Below are positions 46,669-58,469 of a DNA stretch of 64,000 nt, in pieces; position 1 is the stretch's first letter, and every line of letters begins with the position of its first letter. This DNA is from Sphaerulina vaccinii (lineage: Eukaryota; Ascomycota; Dothideomycetes; Mycosphaerellales; Mycosphaerellaceae). Location: positions 806,001 to 870,000 of the forward strand of contig JAKUDP010000016.1 in NCBI GenBank assembly GCA_022570795.1, given 5' to 3'. A program made the position numbers and the translations under genes. Under the pieces are notes generated by a model that worked only from the letters and a program-made list of their open reading frames with translations, was not told the DNA's origin and searched no databases.

Positions 46669-47325
46669 TCAAGCAGCCTCACCACATATCGCCGAACTTC
46701 CCTCAACATTACAAGTCGTATGAACAGTAGCCGCGACACAACCTTCAGGCTCACCCTTATAGTCGAAGTTGCCCCAAGCTAGACTGATGTAATTGTCGCC
46801 ATTAATGGTAGTATTGCAAGCCATGAATTGATTAATGGCAGCATGCAACCTGTGAGTCACTGTCCCATCCTCAGAAATAGACCACTTGTACTGCGATTGG
46901 TTCTTCTTGGCGATGATTTGTGTTCGAATGCCGTCGACGTGGCCCTATGCATTCTCTGTTAGCATGATGTAAGGACTGTTGCGTTGAGCAGTTCCGCTTA
47001 CAATATCCGCAGCAAAAAGACCATATGGGATTCCCTTGAGAATGTCGTACTCTAGCGCAACGAAGTCTTTCCCGGGACTGACGGGGTTGACGTAGGTACG
47101 TGTGCCGGAGTAGACAGATGGACGTTCTCCGATGAGCTGGTACTCTTCGTCGCTATCGCTGTCGTTCTTGTATGCAACGAGTGCTACAGTGACTTCGTGG
47201 TCCTCGAGAGGGTAGGTCATGCTGAGCGTGAATTCGGAAGTACTCAATGGTGGAGCGACTGGAGCTGGGGCGCTGGAGACACCGACTGCAGTCGCAGCTA
47301 GAGCGATGGCGATTCTCTTATGCAT
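46669..47325 (-). CDS. secreted protein, possibly PhiA-like cell-wall protein
   Basis: Exons 47002-47325 and 46669-46944 with a 57 bp intron (GTAAGC..ATAG; branch GCTAACA) give 199 residues. Residues 1-19 are a signal peptide (MHKRIAIALAATAVGVSSA) followed by a Pro-rich start. The body is beta-rich with no cysteine in the first exon. The second exon has four (MACNTTINGDNYISLAWGN, CVAATVHTTCNVEG, ICGEAA), which could form two disulfides. The C-terminal arrangement (FMAC..YISLAWGNF..CVAATV) resembles the phialide/cell-wall protein PhiA family. That match is from memory and moderate; another secreted fungal family is possible. Confidence 0.7.
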
Positions 47326-47932
47326 TATTTAGATGTTCGTTGGAGTCGTGGGTTGATGGAATCCTTTGCTTGACAAGTCGGGTGGCTGCTGCTTTGAGCT
47401 GATGGTGATGATGATGCTGGTGCTGATATTGCAGAAGCTGTTGTGATGGTCAGCTCACTGGTTCATCCAACACCATGCTTATATATGTGGTGATGCACCA
47501 TAGCATTGATGTCAGGCCAAGACCGTCGGCGACATGAGGCTCTCCGTTGTAGCCGCGCAATGCTACATGTCTCGTCAAGGCAGCATCCTATGGTCTGTAG
47601 GCCTTAGATTGAAGTGAAGTCGCAGCTAGTGTGACCTCATAGCTTCCAGAAATACGATGGGTGGCCTTGCTGCAGATTTACCATGTTGGGAAAGATCTTC
47701 GAAGCGTAGAGGTACAGTAGCCAAGAATAGCAGCCCTACAAGTCGGCCATCGCAAGCAAAGCCCAATTGAGCAAGTAGAGTTGTCGATCTACCCACGAAT
47801 GGATATTCGATGTATGCAGGTACACGAGCTGTTCCGCGGAGGAGATGGTAGCGAAAGAGCGAAAGTGCTCGAGGAGAGCGCCTAGATATGATATGCTTCC
47901 ATTTCACAATCCAAGCATAGCTATAATCTCAG
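47326..47932. other. intergenic, about 600 bp
   Basis: A 93-codon ATG frame on the minus strand (47626-47907) has no recognisable feature and sits in the 3' flank of the GH3 gene. I do not call it. The rest is the promoter of the secreted PhiA-like gene. Confidence 0.45.
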
Positions 47933-49931
47933 CTACATGCACTCCTTCGCATACCTCAATCCATCATCAAACCTAAACACAGGATTCTCCGTATCGAAAG
48001 GCACATCCTCATCACTATCCTCCACAGCCTGATTACTCCTCGGAAGATCAAAAGGCAACTGCCCTTTGGGTTCAGCACCATCAACACCAAACACTACATC
48101 CAGAAACGCATCAGGACCACTTCCAAAGCTGCCCAGGAAAGCAGTAGCTTGCTCTGCGATTTCAGGAACAGCTGCGGGCCGTCCTAGGTAGATATCCACG
48201 ATTGTGGGGACAGCACTGTAGATAGCGGCCTGTCGTGCTTTTTCAGTAGTGTTGTATTCCAAGCTACCGGCTGTATAGCGAGACTCGAAACCTCCTGGAC
48301 GAGGTTCGAATGGAGCTTGTAGTCTGAGGAATGCGACGTCTGCTTCCTCTGGAGTGTCGACGACTTCGATGCTACGATTTGTCAAATAGCTTGCATCGAA
48401 GCCTTCGGCATAGACTTTGCCAGCAAAGTTCTTCAGAGGTAAGATGTTCTCCTTGTTCGTCAACAGTGTGTAAGCTGCACGTTGAGCTTCCTGACCCAGT
48501 CGAACGAAGTATGGGTTACCGACGATGTTTTCTGCTTCTTCCACATCGACAAATGGGTTGTCGAAGAGGCCTAGGACGAACTTCTCGCGGAGTAAGCGGC
48601 GGACAGATACGTCAATGCGAGATTCCGGGATTCGACCTTCTTCGACTAGTTGGACGATGAGCTCTGGTCTTTGCTCGCCTCCGAATTGGTCGACGCCGGC
48701 ATCGAGAACGCGAGCTGCACGTTCGAGCTCGCTGAGATATTCGACGCCCCAGGCGCGAGCGGGCATATCTTGGCCGAGGATTACAGTGTCGGTTATAAGG
48801 CCCCAATCGGAACAAACGATGCCGTCGAAGCCCATCTCGTGTCGGAGAAGGTCTGTAATGATGCCTTTGTTGAAGCTGAAGCCGACCTCTTCGTATTCTG
48901 TACCAATCGGACGTGAGTAGTAGGGCATGACTTGGCGTGCACCTGCGGCGAAAGCAGCCTTGAAAGGAATAAGGTGGTGCTCGAAATTGTTGCCTGGATA
49001 GGTTCTAGCAAGCTGTCAGCTATGGTCGTGCGCAAGGAGATTAGTGTGAGGCGTACTGGTTCTTGCCATATGTGAAATGACTGTCTTCTCCGTTCTCCAT
49101 GGGTCCACCTCCTGGGAAGTGCTTGGTGACTGTAGTGACGCCGTGTGGCCCAAGTTCCTCTCCTTGGAAGCCCTTTATGTAGGCTACGACAAGCTCGGAG
49201 GTCAAGTCCGCGTCTTCGCCCATAGTCTGAGCAGGATGTTAGCAGAAGAACGCCAAGAAAGTTCTTCATAGACTCACATTCGCAATACGAGCCCACCTGT
49301 ATTCCGTCGATAGATCAATCTGTGGATGCAGAGCAGACCTGATTCCGATAGCCATATACTCTTCTCTGGCAACCTCTGCAAACTTTTGCACCGTCTCTGC
49401 ACTTCTCAATGCTGCGAGACCTAAGCTCTCCGGCCATTGGGAGAACCTGTTGGCCGCGAAGCCAGTGCCAATGTTCTCCGTGAAGGCGTGTCGCGGATCT
49501 GTTGAAAGCGTGATCGGAATGCCAAGTCGAGTGTTCAGTGCCAGTCCTTGAATAGTATTATGCCACTCCGCTGCTTGCGTGACGTTCTCGATATTGCTTC
49601 CCAGATTGTAGTGAGTCATGAGCATTTCACCAATCATCGTAGTCGTGCCGTTTCTTGTGGTAGAACCTTCGTCCAGCGTGCCATTTGCTCCCATAGAGAG
49701 CTGCGTATGGAAGAGCTGCCCAGCTTTTTCTGCAACGGTCATCCTGGAAATGATGTCGTCCAGACGCTCATCAATGCATAGAGAAGCATTTTGGTATGGA
49801 AAGGTGGTGTTGGTAATAGATCTGGGCCGAACGATGCGTGGTTGCTGTTCTTGCGGGCGACATGCTGCAGACGAAGCGAGTAAGCCAAGTATGAAAGCCT
49901 TGCGACTGCTAGAGAGATTATTGTTGCCCAT
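47933..49931 (-). CDS. secreted GH3 beta-glycosidase
   Basis: Glycoside hydrolase family 3 enzyme, exported, acting on beta-linked glucose, xylose or N-acetylglucosamine residues. Exons 49278-49931, 49057-49226 and 47933-49004, with 51 and 52 bp introns, give 631 residues. A signal peptide occupies the start (SRKAFILGLLASSAA). The N-terminal TIM barrel shows ISRMTVAEKAGQLFH, IPITLSTDPRHAF, RWARIANTMGEDADL and KHFPGGGPMENGEDSHF. The nucleophile is Asp341 in GFDGIVCSDWGLITDT. The second domain begins about TLLTNKENILPLK. There is no C-terminal fibronectin-III domain, so this is a short GH3. Exact substrate needs biochemistry. Confidence 0.9.
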
Positions 49932-50602
49932 GCTGGTAGCTATGTTGCGTGACTGCCTGAACTTCTCAACATGGCGCAGCGTTCCATACTCTTATGAGGG
50001 AATTTCAATCGGTGGTGAGGACCGCTCTTCCGCCTTCTTCGCTTGATGTAGCATTGACCAAGACCCTAATGCATAAACCATTGCTATCATGAACAGCTAC
50101 GCGATATGTCAAGGCGCTATTACACAGAACGTTGCCGAAAGTGAGCGAAGCCCTCATCGGCAGGTCTTCTCGGCCACAAAGTCTGCAGTGGCCAGCATGA
50201 AAGATCGTCAACCGGAACGTGGAGTCTGTCCTAGGCGGTCTTGGTATGCTTGGCCATCTATGGGGAAGTCGCGTGGCCACCTCGAAAAGTGGAGTGAACA
50301 TGCGGAGTGAGTCCGGTGTCTGCAGGCGTATGCACATTCGCATCATGTTCACCCGAGCAGGCAGATACTAGTACTTCGCGTGATCGTATTTGTTCTCCAG
50401 TGTTCCCCACAAGCAGAACAGCCGCTGGTCATATGTAGTATCGTCCGTAGAATCAGCATCTTGACGTCCTAGCATTTGCACGTGCGATTAACATGTTAAG
50501 TGCTTCGAGATGTCCGTCATGGTGCTTCGAACGTAGCCCCATTCGCTCCAGGAATGATCAACAACTTATACCACAACCACTTCCCATCAACCTTTCTCCA
50601 TT
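49932..50602. other. intergenic, about 670 bp
   Basis: Upstream region of the GH3 gene and 3' flank of the next small gene. No supported coding or RNA feature. Confidence 0.45.
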
Positions 50603-51016
50603 TCATGAGCCGCAGAACCTGTTCTCTTGTTCCAAGAGGATGATCAGATAGTTTTCTGAGTGCATGAAGATATCTACGACGCCTAGCATGTCATGTGCCG
50701 TGGCTGTTATATCAATGATGTCCATCCTGACATGAGGATGAAGTCGGCACTCCGTCTCAAGCTGGTCAACATGATCTTGGAACGACACCGCTGCCGAGTT
50801 CTTGACTACCCAAAGATATGGATCGGCTTCAAATTCCGGATTATCGTGAAGCTGGCGAGAGTTGATAGCTTCTGTCCATGCTCAGAGATATGATGTGCTC
50901 ATATTTCGGCAGGTGAAGCAGCGGTCTTGTAGTTGGATCTCACGGTGGGTAGAGAGGTTCCGAGGCGCTAAGGTACGTTGATGGAGGACATCATCCGCGA
51001 CTGTACATGTGTGCAT
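50603..51016 (-). CDS. small two-exon gene, unknown product
   Basis: Exons 50944-51016 and 50603-50871 with a 72 bp intron (GTGAGA..ACAG) give 113 residues from an ATG. Without the splice, an in-frame TGA interrupts the frame; with it, the reading is clean (STHQAINSRQLHDNPEF). The second exon is convincingly coding in composition (ADPYLWVVKNSAAVSFQDHV; LLEQENRFCGS). No domain or signal peptide is recognised. It is divergent from the gene at 51173, with only 156 bp between their ATGs. Confidence 0.45.
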
Positions 51017-51172
51017 TACGTGGTTCTGTGCACCAGGTGGGGAAGTCTTCTAGTGCTCGTCCCTCTAAACACGTCGTCCGTCGCATGGTCTGGTCTGTTG
51101 ACGACAGGCAACATCGATCAAGGACTGATCGTCCTCGACATCATCCACAGCACGATGTGATGTGATGGCACG

Positions 51173-52771
51173 ATGCGTGATGTCGTGAAGAAACAGACTA
51201 TCAAACAGGCCAAAGCCTCCTTCAAGGCTCGCGGACGACCAACACTTTCCGAAAGAGAAGCACGGCAGCTGGAACGTTCAATCGAGCTGGAACAGCGTGC
51301 TGAACGCACTAAAGAGGCGGAGAAAAGACGACTGATTGCGGCTGGAAAGCGCACTGAGAAGGAGAAACGCGAACAGGCACAGAAGCAGCAGCAGGTGCAG
51401 TTGGGCACCCAGCGGCGATGTGACCGCTTTGGCTATAAGAGCAGCCAGTTCCATTTGGGCGCCTTCTTTGGGCAGAAGCCTGCAGTCAATACGGGCCATA
51501 TCGAGAGCATGCGCGAGGAAGAAGGCTTCGGCGACGATGATCTGGACGATGAGTCTCTGCTCGATGCATGCGAGGCACCAGCTCCGGTCAAGGCCGTGAA
51601 TCCAGTAGTCCAGACGTCGCGACCCGCTGCCATCCCAGTAGCGCAGACGGCGAGACCTACTGCTACTTTGATGCTGCGGGAAGTGGTGGGGGAAAAGGTG
51701 GACAAAGCTCGACCAGGCCTAAGTGCCCAGAAGCCGAATGTGCAGCCTACGACAGATATGGACGAAGACTTTGATATGGACGACGAATCTTTGCTCGAGG
51801 CATGTGAAGGGCGAGCTCCTGTACAAGCCTCAATTCAGGCAGTGCAGAATCCAAAGCCTATACTGCCACGGGAACCGGTGGGTAAGCGACCAGCCATTAA
51901 CGTCCAGAAGCCTAAGACGCAGTCAGTGTCGTCGATCGACGATGACTACGGTGACTTCGATGATCTTGATTGTTGCACGCAGGTTGCAAGAGCGCTCGAT
52001 GGATCCGCGACAAAGGACATCAGTACTACACAATGTGTGGCAAAGCCTGCGCAGCAATGGAAGTCAGGTCGACCACCTATGGCTCCGCCACCATTGCCGC
52101 GAACCACTGTACAGACTGCGAAGCCTGGGGAAGTGGTGGGGGAAAAGGTGGGAAAAGCATCCCGTGCACAGGCAGACTTGGGTGATTTCTTCGATGATCT
52201 CGAAAGTGGTACACAGCTCGCTCGAGAGCTGAGTGGTGGTTCAAAAGAGGTGCGAAGAGCGTCGAATGCTAGTGGCAGTTCGTTCGGCTCTGGCAGTCTT
52301 GATCTGACTGAAGAAGATATGGAGATGATGATCATCCCGCCCAGACCGACTGTGTCTGTGTCTGCTAGTCCCAGCCTAGCGACTACAGCTTCCTGGCCTC
52401 AGTCTGCAGGGCGGGACATCACGCCTGCTGTACCACTGCGAACAGCCCCGAAAGCTCCATTGATTGCACCGGCCCAGGCCACATCAACGAGCATGAAACC
52501 GCCGACCACCATGTTTTTACCAGCGCCGCCAAAGGCTACTCTCGTCTCACGTGCAACGATGCCTCCACCGGCCTTGCCAGTCACACGACCTCAAGCCAGG
52601 CTGGTAAACAACATCTCTAGGGCGGGTAGTATGGCAAAGCAGCACGTATCAGCCATAAGAGGGCCATTCCTGCCTGCTTCGTCTTTGTACTGCTCGCCGG
52701 AGCTTGGATTCACTTCTACACAGCTGGAAAGCTATATCGACGACGATTTGCAGCTCACTCAAGTTGGCTGA
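51173..52771 (+). CDS. nuclear-type protein with internal acidic repeats, unknown
   Basis: Single-exon gene, 532 residues from ATG. Residues 1-80 are a charged coiled coil (SEREARQLERSIELEQRAERTKEAEKRR). A short hydrophobic motif (FHLGAFFG, residues 93-100) follows. Then come degenerate acidic repeats: DDESLLDACE (residues 125-134) and DDESLLEACE (203-212); FDDLDCCTQVARAL (262-275) and FDDLESGTQLAREL (340-353); and two EVVGEKV segments at about 170 and 320. The EVVGEKV pair is 24 of 24 identical at DNA level (51678-51701 and 52128-52151, exactly 450 bp apart). The C-terminus is Pro/Ala-rich and ends YIDDDLQLTQVG. It looks like a scaffold with repeated docking motifs. I do not recognise a family. 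Confidence 0.72.
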   Translation: MRDVVKKQTIKQAKASFKARGRPTLSEREARQLERSIELEQRAERTKEAEKRRLIAAGKRTEKEKREQAQKQQQVQLGTQRRCDRFGYKSSQFHLGAFFGQKPAVNTGHIESMREEEGFGDDDLDDESLLDACEAPAPVKAVNPVVQTSRPAAIPVAQTARPTATLMLREVVGEKVDKARPGLSAQKPNVQPTTDMDEDFDMDDESLLEACEGRAPVQASIQAVQNPKPILPREPVGKRPAINVQKPKTQSVSSIDDDYGDFDDLDCCTQVARALDGSATKDISTTQCVAKPAQQWKSGRPPMAPPPLPRTTVQTAKPGEVVGEKVGKASRAQADLGDFFDDLESGTQLARELSGGSKEVRRASNASGSSFGSGSLDLTEEDMEMMIIPPRPTVSVSASPSLATTASWPQSAGRDITPAVPLRTAPKAPLIAPAQATSTSMKPPTTMFLPAPPKATLVSRATMPPPALPVTRPQARLVNNISRAGSMAKQHVSAIRGPFLPASSLYCSPELGFTSTQLESYIDDDLQLTQVG

Positions 52772-52889
52772 ATACGACCTTGACTTGTTGGAGATGGCTC
52801 CCTATTTGCATAGATTGAGACTCCCAACGACGACTCACGACTCACGAATCATGACTTGTCATGTACGGCTCCTTGTGTAGGCAACTATA

Positions 52890-54506
52890 CTACGAGAGCT
52901 CCTTCAGTACCTCGCTAGATGTGGCCGTTGGGACTTTCTCATCTAAGTCTTGCTCAACCACGACTCCATGCGTGATGCTTGGGGCATCCTCGATATCCTC
53001 CATATTGGTATCTTTCAGCCAATACTTCAAGACCGGCAAGACAAAGATTGGCCCAGCAGCGCAGAACTACCAACACGTTAGCAGGGTACTTCGATCTTTT
53101 CCACTTAGAAGCAACATACCGCCCACGCACTGCCAAACATGAATTCCTTGGAGTAGCCATCAAGATCAAGCCCATATGCAGCAATCTGACAAGCCGCATT
53201 CAGGAGACGGTACAACGCCGAATAGACAGCGAGCTGCTTCATGTTAGCTGTCATACCACAAGACGCTCTGGACATAGCTCACCTCTTCAGTCTTATTGCT
53301 CAGGGCTCCAATGAACCAGAAGCAGTAGCAGTTGTATGTTGCATCCATGTATCCATACATGATGAACACGAAAGCAGCAATGCCATAGCCGTGGTCGTAA
53401 ATGTCGACGCGCTCGAGCTCAGTCAGGCCACTTTTTGTGTTCTTCATAATCCAGTACCCTCCGAGCCACAGTGCATTGAACGCTACGAAGACGTAGACCA
53501 GTGCCCACCATGCACGCTGCCTTCTCCGCATCGGCAGGAGATCGGTGAAGATTCGCAGGATCCAAGGAGCTATCAGCTGGACGACCCCCGAGAGGAAAGT
53601 GTTCAGCGCCCGGCCACGGACTGTGAAGTAGATCCCGTTGAAATCGTTATTCTGATAGATAACGTAAAAATTGACAGCCCACATCATGGGACAGAAGAAG
53701 ATGATCCACCTGGAGTCAACGATTAGCTTGCATAGCACGCATCAAGTTCTTCAATCACTCTCACCAGTTCTTCTTCAACACTTGCGCCGAAGTGATCAGC
53801 TGCTCTTTGAAAGACTTATCCTGATCTTGCTTCAAGATAACTCTCGACCCATCTTCTCTCACGATCTTCCACCAAGGACACAGCGCCAGCCCTAGGAAAG
53901 CGCCACAAAGCATAAGTATCATCATCCCCATATACGTCCCATCATTCACTCGACTCCCATTATTAGTCCCAGCATTCCAATTCTGCCCCACCGGAATCGC
54001 AGAACCAATAACAACACCAAACTGAAAAATCGTCCAAAAAATACTAACGTAAAGCCCCTTCTTCTCCTCGCTCGCATACGCCGTTATCGCAGTCCCCTCC
54101 GCACACCACAAAAACGCCGCAGAAAGTCCACACCAACAACCACCAAAAATCACAAATTGATAATTCGCTGTATGGTTAAAACACCATAAACTTGCTGCGT
54201 AGGCTGCGTAGCCAAACCCTCCGAAACAGAGTGTCCATTGTATTCCGAAGAAATTTAGACATGCGGGTGCTATTAGGCAGAAAACTGTGAAGACGCAGTA
54301 GAGGGCTATGTTGGCTACGTCGGAGAGCCAGGCTGTTTGTTGACCTGCGCCGCCTATGAAGGTTATGACGTTGTACATTCCTACTGTCATGAAGAGGACG
54401 GTGCCGAGCATGCAGGCTTGGATTCTAAGTATCATCATCAGTATGATGGGGGTGGTCTTGGGCTTGATGTCTGGATATGGTACCTTGGGTGACTGTAGGC
54501 GGGCAT
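52890..54506 (-). CDS. UNC-93-like major-facilitator transporter
   Basis: Multi-pass membrane protein of the fungal UNC-93-like (MFS superfamily) group. Exons 54484-54506, 53765-54424, 53283-53709, 53120-53233 and 52890-53066, with introns of 49-59 bp, give 466 residues. The first exon (MPAYSHP) is short and the alternative start is the ATG at 54438. Family signatures are ACMLGTVLFMTVGMYNVITF, GAGQQTAWLSDVANIALY, LCFGGFGYAAYAASLWCFNH, WCAEGTAITAYASEEKKGLY and WTIFQFGVVIGSAIPVGQNW. The second half has further spans (RWWALVYVFVAFNALW-type; QLAVYSALYRLLNA) and the tail is acidic (DTNMEDIEDAPS). Substrate unknown. It may belong with the regulator and enzymes to its right. Confidence 0.85.
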
Positions 54507-55222
54507 TGTGAGGTTGAAGATGTGGTATGGGTCTGGGAGCTGGGTTTCGTGTCAGCGTTGATGAAGAGGTGGCTCGTTTGGAGGTTGCTTGTGTACTTTG
54601 GATGCTCCTCGCATTCGAAGGTCTTCGGATTCATCGCTGGAGTCTTCTTTCAGGCCGCGGCCTGGGAGTTCCAAGAAGCCGCATGAACGCTTCATTGTTT
54701 CGTGTCTTGACGAAGGCTTGTCTTCAGGCAAGTGTTCTTGTTGGACTGCGAGGCAGAAGGGGATTCTTAGGCTTGCTCCGCTCGCGAAAGTCTTCTTTCC
54801 GTCAACGACACAGGAAGATCATCAAGCGTAGATTACAACCACACTTCTCTCGTGGATCTACGTACGTCGCCCTACGAGTATACCGGGTATACGATAGAGC
54901 ACATGTCGCTGCGGCTGTGATATGATAAGGATAAGCGTACTTGCCTCATCTGAAAGAGCTCGTGCCGTCGGAACATATGAGCCAGCAACATCGTTGCGAC
55001 TCACTATGATCTCGCTTCGCTGGAATCCACTGCCGAACGAGATAAGAGATGCAACGGAATCGAGCGGGGTGCTGTTGGTGGTTGGTTCAAACCCGTAATG
55101 GTGGCACGTTGTGACCAGGACAAGGGCATTTCAACGCCAAGCCTCACCGAAAGACCAGCTCTCATCAAACACAGAGTGAGAAGGTCTCTCGCTACGGGAA
55201 TAGCTCACACGAACCATTCAGA
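54507..55222. other. divergent promoter region, about 700 bp
   Basis: Between the divergent UNC-93-like and Zn2Cys6 genes. No coding frame is supported; it should carry both promoters. Confidence 0.45.
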
Positions 55223-57223
55223 ATGCCTCGAGCAATTGAGAAGGACGACTGCTTTACCTGTACTTCGAAGAAACGCCACTGCGATCGACAATTGCATCAC
55301 TGTAAGACATGCGAGGAGAGTTCTGATATATGCCGCTATCCTATCACTTTGCGCTGGAGGAGACGCGGCGAGCCAGTGACGCGACGAAAGCGTCAGACTT
55401 TGGTGAAGAGCAAGCCGTATCTCTCGCAGTTGAGCCACAACAGTCTTCTCGAAGACGCACAGATTCAACCTACCCAGCATATGCTCAACATGCTACCCGC
55501 AACGGATATTGGCCATGAGCCTTACAGACCCGACTTCTCTCCAGGCAAGCCGGAGCGAGATGCGAGTCCGTCGACCTACGCAATGACACTCTGGCCTGAT
55601 CTGGTGGGAACAAGTGAATCTCCGTCCACAGCAACCTCTTCAATCACGCCCTCCATCGTGGATCCCGTGCTCGTAGAAGACGACTGCGTGTCCCCTGCTT
55701 CGACTCTTCTCCAGGCGTCAGACCAGATCATAGCACAAGAGCCTCTTACAGACTGTGTCGAAGAAGTGTCCGCCCAAGAATTCGACAATGTGGAGCTACT
55801 CCCGCTCACAGGCCAATGGACGTCACACTCGCTGTCCTACCAGCACATGCATTTAACGAGGCCTGGTGAGATCAGCAGTCTCTTCGACATATGTAGGTAC
55901 TTGGAAGCGATGCTGAAACGACCTACCATACTTGGAAGCTTTGCTGAATCTGGCACAGATAGCACCCAGTTGTGCAAGATCCCCATCACACATGACTTTC
56001 CTGCTAATCCATTCCGCTGCGAGCAGCCTCCGTCATACTCAAGTCAGCAGATGCATGCCATTGTGGCGATCACACTACAATACCTTAGCCGATCTCCCAG
56101 CAAGACACAGAACCAACTTTGGCTGAAACACTCCGCCAAACGAGCCCGAGACCTAGCCTTCATTGGGATCAAGAGCCACTCCTACGCCGAGTTTCTTGAC
56201 ACGTTATTGATATTGTCAACTCTTGAGGTGAGCACGATCTCCTGGACACGCCCAGGAAGTGGCACTGACTTGTACCAGCATATGTGTCGTGGCGCAGGGC
56301 CATGGCAGGGTCTTCTGCTCGATGTGATGACCATCATCGAAGGCATTGGTGGCATTACACAAATGACGCGCTCTCCGCGAAGACAAGCTCAGCTTGCTAT
56401 GTTTGTCTGGTCAGTGCCAATCTGCTCGATGTGCTTGAGATGTATTTGCTGACAATAGTGCTTTAGGTGGGACATCACAATATCTTTGCTGTGTCGGAAG
56501 CCTGGATATCTGCCACAACAGTATTATGATTTCGTGCTTGCTTGTGATTCCGAGGAGTGGAACTTCTTTGACCTTACTGGGATACCCAAGAGTCTAGTCT
56601 TGACGCTTGTTGAGCTTGTCCAGCTCACATACGCGCAGACACTGATCCAGAGCATGGAATGGGCTCTTTTCGACGATACCCGAGTGAGGCAGATCGAGGA
56701 GAGCTTGAGCGATCCAGCTTCGCACTTGCCCCCAGAACTTAAGATCAACGAGGAACTGGATGGAGAGGACTCGATACAGCACAAGCACGACTGCATAGCG
56801 TGTATACAAGCCTGGAAACTTGCTGCGCTTGTCTATGTCGAACTAGTCTTCCACTTTGGCACTCATCAACACAACCGCTCGGCCAAGATCATCTCTCTGT
56901 CCAGACGTACACTTGATCAAGCCCGAACCTGCAGGTCCACGTCAGTCATCAGCAAGCAACTTCTGTTCCCCATCTTTCTGGCAGGATCCGAAGCCAATGA
57001 TGTATACTCTCGACGATTCATTGAGTCATACTGCAAGCATTGGCAGGCTAAGACACGCTATCAGCTGTTTCCAGATACACTGCAGCTCCTCAACACCATC
57101 TGGAGTCGTAGAGATGGCAGTAATGGAGATCAGAGCGTCTGGTGGGGTTCAGTTCTCGCAGATCTAGACGAGACAACACTTTACGATGGAAAGGTAGTTC
57201 CTATTCACTATCTTCTCGGCTAG
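55223..57223 (+). CDS. Zn2Cys6 transcription regulator
   Basis: Fungal binuclear-cluster regulator. Exons 55223-56409 and 56467-57223 with a 57 bp intron give 647 residues. Cysteines 10, 13, 20, 27, 30 and 37 form C-x2-C-x6-C-x6-C-x2-C-x6-C, with Lys/Arg in the first loop (CTSKKRHC). A basic stretch (RWRRRGEPVTRRKRQ) follows. A Ser/Thr/Asp-rich region leads to a helical C-terminal block typical of fungal-specific regulatory domains (SAKRARDLAFIGIKSHS; FVLACDSEEWNFFDLTGIPKSL; SKQLLFPIFLAGSEA). Such proteins bind CGG half-sites and often control neighbouring catabolic or secondary-metabolite genes. The neighbours here make a pathway-specific role likely; that is inference. Confidence 0.9.
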
Positions 57224-57251
57224 CGGCACAGAACGATAGGACGACTCAATA

Positions 57252-58469
57252 TCATGCTGGCGCAGCAGTCTGAACCATGTCCTTGCTTCCCTGGTCATGA
57301 TCAGCCTGATTTCCAATCGCACTCTGGTGGTTACACTTACCTTTATGCTGGGATCAAGAACCACGCGAGGTGTAGTGGAGTTGACCCAACCAAGGAACGG
57401 CTCACTGAGAGTATAGCCGCATATATCTTGAATGGCGGTAGGCAGAGTCTTGACCTTGTCTAAGCTCATGTTCAGGTAGTGGTTCTCTTCCTGTCGCAGC
57501 CAGCCTCTGGTCATGAAACACGAATATAACAATCTCTCTTCATTCTGGGTCTTGTTGGCGCCACCGCCGTGGTAGCACGAAGCAAACATCATGAACCCAT
57601 CCCCTAATGAAGTCAGTGCTACTCATAAGACCCTCAGCATGCACATCTCGTGGCATCAGCGTACCTTTCTCCAACTCTGCATAAGCGCAAAGGTCATCAT
57701 CAGGCTCTCGCTCGTGCTCCCAGAGATGACTACCAGGAATGAATCGAGTACAGCCATTCTCGAAAGTGGCTTTCTTTCCAGCCACGAAGAACCCAATACC
57801 AGTATCGCGCTGGAGATCGTCGGGATACTTATCTGCCTTCTGGGCAACTACGTGGTAACACCAATCATCTCGATGCAGTGGCTGACACGTCGCGCCTGGT
57901 CCGATCGAGAAGCAGACAGTATTCATAATTTGAGGCTTGGAGACTGCAAAGGTCTTCTTATGTCCACTCCAGAACCAGTTTGTGGTGCTCAGAAACTTGT
58001 CACATACAGCTTGGTAGAGTGGATGCATGATAACTTTCTCGGCACAAGTCCGCGAATTGGGAATCAAGCCGTAACATCTCCTTGTTTGTGGAGGGAAGAA
58101 GTCGCCTTCCCAGGGCTCGTCTGCGTCGAGAAGTGGTCGCAGATCTCCTTTACTGAATGTGAGCAATCCGTCTTTTGTGCGTAGATATGGCAGAGCGGAC
58201 ATACTCTCGATTTGGTCAAGATGCTCATGAGCCACAACATTCTTTATAACACACCCACCTGCAATCTGGACCAAGTCAGTGCCTGACTAGGAAGCGTATT
58301 CGTATGGCACAACCTTCAACGCTTCGACAACATCCTCCACTGTGCAATCGTTCTGCAAGACTGGGACAGCGGGAACCTCCGTGGTTTTGTGCGTAGCACC
58401 ATTGGCGAGCTTCTTGCTTTCATGGTAGCTCATTGGGTCGGTATGCGCGAGACCAAGACCTGGCGCCAT
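57252..58469 (-). CDS. phytanoyl-CoA dioxygenase (PhyH) family enzyme
   Basis: Non-haem Fe(II)/2OG oxygenase of the PhyH family. Exons 58314-58469, 57665-58265, 57341-57603 and 57252-57290 give 352 residues, all in phase; introns are 48, 61 and 50 bp. The start ATG (MAPGLGLAHTDP) precedes VPVLQNDCTVEDVVEALK and AGGCVIKNVVAHEHLDQI, the usual family N-terminus. Iron ligands are His183 and Asp185 in LHRDDWCYH and His264 in SCYHGGGANKT. Also conserved are GIGFFVAGKKATFENG and TRFIPGSHLWEH. The first donor (GTTGTG) is weak. Fungal PhyH enzymes act mostly on small metabolites, not phytanoyl-CoA. It is divergent from the dimethylformamidase-like gene. Confidence 0.87.

Noticed and set aside
47626..47907. 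93-codon ATG frame downstream of the GH3 gene
   Set aside because: No motif and no separate promoter; probably a chance frame in the 3' flank.
57164..57592. Read-through 3' end of the PhyH gene overlapping the Zn2Cys6 gene
   Set aside because: A 50 bp intron (57291-57340) with a perfect GTAAGT donor gives a shorter, family-like end that does not overlap the neighbour.
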